Assembly (NCBI RefSeq): GCF_024199925.1
Contig: NZ_JANADR010000001.1
Location: forward strand, 9,241,501 to 9,305,500
DNA from: Bradyrhizobium sp. CCGUVB1N3
Lineage (GTDB): Bacteria > Pseudomonadota > Alphaproteobacteria > Rhizobiales > Xanthobacteraceae
Direction: 5' to 3'
DNA length: 64,000 nucleotides
Below are positions 62,542-64,000 of the stretch, in pieces (the first letter of the stretch is position 1; each line of letters begins with the position of its first letter). The notes under the pieces are model-generated. The model was not told the origin of the DNA. It made no database searches and saw only the letters and a list, made by a program, of their open reading frames with translations. The position numbers and the translations under genes are program-made.

Positions 62542-63570
62542 ATGAACGCTGCATCCGACGTCGGTTATCACGCCCAGCGACATGCGCGCTGGCACTATGG
62601 CGAAGTTGCCTTCTGGCTCATCGTGCTGGCCTGCGGCTTCGTGTTTCCCTCGCGTTACCTGATCATGACCGACATCGTGCGGCTTGCGCTGTTTGCGATG
62701 TCGCTCGATCTGATCCTTGGCTATGCCGGCATCGTCTCTCTCGGTCATGCCGCCTTCTTCGGCGTCGGGGCCTATGGCGCGGGGCTTCTTGCGCTGCACG
62801 GGATCATCAACGAGCCCGTGATCGCGCTCGTTGTCGCCGGTCTTGCGGCGATGGTGCTGGGGTTTGCCACCAGCTTCCTCGTCATCCGCGGCGTCGACCT
62901 GACCCGTCTCATGGTGACGCTCGGCATCGCGCTGCTGCTTGAAGCGCTCGCCGAACGCTTCTCCAACGTCACAGGCGGCACCGACGGCCTGCAAGGCATC
63001 GAGATGCAGCCGATCTTCGGAACGCTTGCCTTCGACATGTTCGGCAAGACAGGATTCTTCTATTCGGTCGCCGTCCTGTTTGTTCTGTTCCTGCTCGCGC
63101 GCCGCATCGTGCATTCACCGTTCGGCCTGTCGCTGCGCGCGATCAAGAACAATCCGCTGCGGGCGGCCGCCATCGGCATCCCCGTCAACCGCCGCCTGAT
63201 CGCGATCTACACGCTCGCCGCGTTCTATGCGGGGATTGCGGGCGCGCTGTTCACCCAGACCACGGCGATCGCCTCGCTCGACGTGTTCGCCTTCGAGCGC
63301 TCCGCCGATCTGATGCTGGTGCTCGTCATCGGCGGCACCGGCTATCTCTATGGCGGGCTGATCGGCGCGGTCATATTCCGCATGCTCCAGGAATGGTTCT
63401 CGACCATCACCCCGCAATACTGGCAGTTCTGGATCGGCCTCGTGCTGGTCGTGATCGTGCTGGTCGGCCGCCAGCGGCTGCACCGCTGGGTGCTCTTCGT
63501 GCCGAACCTGATCATCAAGCAGATTGCCGGTCGCAAGGCGGTCGTCGCCGTGCCGGAGGGCGACGCATGA
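62542..63570 (+). CDS. livM: Liv-type permease (LivM-like), second system
   Basis: The 342-residue permease has about ten membrane segments: MSLDLILGYAGIVSLGHAAFFGVGAYGAG, the coupling region LRAIKNNPLRAAAIGIPVNRR and GTGYLYGGLIGAVIF. An extended C-terminal positive segment (RKAVVAVPEGDA) ends the chain. It is coupled by ATGA to the ATPase gene. Confidence 0.93.
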   Translation: MNAASDVGYHAQRHARWHYGEVAFWLIVLACGFVFPSRYLIMTDIVRLALFAMSLDLILGYAGIVSLGHAAFFGVGAYGAGLLALHGIINEPVIALVVAGLAAMVLGFATSFLVIRGVDLTRLMVTLGIALLLEALAERFSNVTGGTDGLQGIEMQPIFGTLAFDMFGKTGFFYSVAVLFVLFLLARRIVHSPFGLSLRAIKNNPLRAAAIGIPVNRRLIAIYTLAAFYAGIAGALFTQTTAIASLDVFAFERSADLMLVLVIGGTGYLYGGLIGAVIFRMLQEWFSTITPQYWQFWIGLVLVVIVLVGRQRLHRWVLFVPNLIIKQIAGRKAVVAVPEGDA

Positions 63571-64000
63571 CCATCGCGCTCGAAACCCAAAATCTCGAAA
63601 AGCAGTTCGGCGGCCTGCGCGTGACGCGCGACCTGTCGCTCAAGATCGAGCAGGGCGCTCGCCACGCCTTGATCGGTCCGAACGGCGCCGGCAAGACCAC
63701 GGTGATCAACCAGCTCACCGGCGTGCTCAAGCCGAACTCGGGGCGCATCCTGCTTGAAGGCCAGGACATCACCGATCTGCCCGTGCACAAGCGCGTGCTG
63801 CGGGGCCTGTCGCGCACCTTCCAGATCAACCAGCTCTATCCCGACCTGACGCCACTCGAAACCATTGGGCTAGCGGTCTCCGAACGCCTCGGTCATGGCG
63901 GCGACTGGTGGCGGCGGATGGGCACCCGTGACGACGTCAATGGCGAGATCGCCGAGCTCCTCAAGCACTTCCATTTGCTCGACGTCATGAACGAGCAGAC
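63567..64000 (+). CDS. livG: Liv-type ABC ATPase (LivG-like), second system, 3' end outside window
   Basis: The first about 144 codons are seen. They show TQNLEKQFGGLRV, Walker A GPNGAGKTT and Q-loop RTFQINQLYPDLT. The signature and Walker B lie past the edge. It starts in an ATGA overlap with livM and shows that the second importer continues rightward. Confidence 0.93.
   Translation, partial: MTIALETQNLEKQFGGLRVTRDLSLKIEQGARHALIGPNGAGKTTVINQLTGVLKPNSGRILLEGQDITDLPVHKRVLRGLSRTFQINQLYPDLTPLETIGLAVSERLGHGGDWWRRMGTRDDVNGEIAELLKHFHLLDVMNEQ

Noticed and set aside
1..64000. Search for tRNA, rRNA, prophage, and plasmid origin features
   Set aside because: None was recognised by eye; a tRNAscan/Infernal search would be needed to exclude small RNA genes.

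Overview
The window looks like a chromosomal segment of a Bradyrhizobium-type alphaproteobacterium. It is GC-rich, carries several branched-chain amino acid (Liv) type ABC importers, and has short intergenic palindromes of the kind common in Bradyrhizobiaceae. The genus is inferred from these features; no 16S rRNA or tRNA gene was recognised.

Region 1 (1-25912) is a surface-polysaccharide locus. It holds glycosyltransferases, an acetyltransferase, a Wzy-like polymerase and a Wzm/Wzt ABC exporter whose ATPase carries a carbohydrate-binding tail. It also holds a 1,864-residue protein that fuses a methyltransferase, a WsaF/GT4-like domain and two GT-A glycosyltransferase domains. From 19337 to 25912 seven genes overlap by 1-4 bases. 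They encode a CDP-glucose pathway (RfbF, RfbG), a 3,5-epimerase, a sugar C-methyltransferase and a reductase, which together should make a C-methylated 6-deoxy sugar. The last two are a DprE1/DprE2-like pair that would epimerise a polyprenyl-phosphate sugar.

Region 2 (26244-40891) contains two polytopic GT-C-like membrane proteins, a large serralysin-like secreted protein with six 354-bp repeats, a detached copy of that protein's tail, an IS3-family element, a GtrA-like flippase, an IS5/IS427-type element, a GmhB-like phosphatase and a WlbA/WlbB/WlbC-like trio for a 2,3-diamino uronic acid sugar. With the GtrB-like transferase at 18137, the GtrA protein and the three membrane proteins, the DprE-like pair suggests a periplasmic glycan-modification route in which the lipid-linked sugar is epimerised before transfer. 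This is the most interesting hypothesis in the window.

Region 3 (41159-51944) holds a PaaK-like ligase, an AGE-family epimerase, and a Liv importer operon on the minus strand with an embedded long-chain acyl-CoA ligase. A divergent Crp/Fnr regulator follows.

Region 4 (51959-64000) holds an MFS transporter, a zinc-ribbon/adenylate cyclase/AAA/TPR protein, a peroxiredoxin-like protein, a uroporphyrinogen-III synthase-like protein, PurU and a small lipoprotein. A second Liv importer starts at 60347 behind a leader with three perfect dyads and runs off the right edge.
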